From JAFDZW01 sp964404255 (GTDB taxonomy: Bacteria; Bacteroidota; Ignavibacteria; Palsa-1295), in NCBI GenBank assembly GCA_964404255.1, contig CAYOJJ010000006.1:62001-126000 (forward strand): a stretch of 64,000 nucleotides of DNA, given 5' to 3'. Position 1 is the first letter of the stretch. The number at the start of each line of letters is the position of its first letter. This document shows positions 63,943 to 64,000 of this stretch, piece by piece. The notes under the pieces are model-generated. The model was not told where the DNA came from. It ran no database searches and was given only the letters and a program-made list of their open reading frames with translations. The translations under genes and the position numbers were made by a program.

Positions 63943-64000
63943 ATGGTAGCAATTAACAAGATCAAAAACTCCGTAATAAGCCTTGCTCTTCTCGCGCTGG
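63943..64000 (+). CDS. Start of a predicted secreted protein (3' partial)
   Basis: ATG at 63943 after the purine-rich AAAGGGAC, a plausible ribosome site. The visible 19 residues (MVAINKIKNSVISLALLAL) are a typical signal-peptide beginning. The rest is outside the window. Confidence 0.6.
   Translation, partial: MVAINKIKNSVISLALLAL

Overview
The window looks like a chromosomal segment from a bacterium of the FCB (Bacteroidota-related) superphylum. Four secreted proteins carry C-terminal sorting domains of the type IX secretion system (T9SS). Ycf48/BNR-like propellers and two-component-regulator propellers are common here, and most starts lack a clear Shine-Dalgarno site. A Kapabacteria/Ignavibacteria-type lineage would fit, but that is an inference from style, not a measured placement. 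No rRNA, complete tRNA, CRISPR array, transposase or integrase was found.

Layout. (1) 1-2456: end of a glycan-related cluster, with a GH16-type protein (5' end outside the window) overlapping a NodU-type carbamoyltransferase and followed by a terminator. (2) 2485-4623, minus strand: a two-gene replication module, a zinc-ribbon/toprim primase followed by a RepA-like AAA ATPase, with a perfect 19-bp inverted repeat over the ATPase stop codon. (3) 4792-17110: five tightly packed plus-strand genes: ECF sigma factor, membrane anti-sigma factor with an outer propeller, a 2065-residue repeat-built surface protein, a glycine-rich T9SS protein and a barrel protein with two OmpA domains. Next come a possible tRNA 3' remnant and a strong terminator. 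(4) 17379-19771: AMP/thymidine phosphorylase overlapping PRPP synthase. (5) 19798-26828: TetR-controlled ABC efflux system. (6) 27079-31833: TPR-LuxR regulator, VOC protein, propeller lipoprotein, T9SS protein and a small ORF. (7) 31835-36460: partner-switching set (RsbU/RsbV/RsbW-like) and rmuC.

(8) 36493-40421: an AT-rich accessory island between rmuC and hflX. It has a small lipoprotein gene flanked by 34-nt direct repeats, an XRE regulator with GTTAAC repeats upstream, and a RloC/PrrC-like SMC ATPase with a zinc hook, broken by a one-base frameshift. The gene-poor stretch 37011-37345 (335 bp) holds the second direct repeat, a 12-bp GC-rich hairpin and the GTTAAC repeats; nothing else was seen there. 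(9) 40556-50713: hflX, SDR, nadA, ygfZ-like, TraB/GumN, spmA, spmB, an outer-membrane protein and a TPR protein. (10) 50737-56676: rarA and two tandem Ycf48-like T9SS proteins. (11) 56835-63854: acylphosphatase, methyltransferase, DedA, esterase, ddl, panB and a GDP-mannose pyrophosphorylase/phosphomannomutase-like fusion; a further secreted protein starts at 63943.

The most interesting parts are the sigma/anti-sigma surface operon, the RloC-like candidate defence gene, and the replication pair. The left 17 kb may be the end of an integrated element whose right border is the tRNA remnant.
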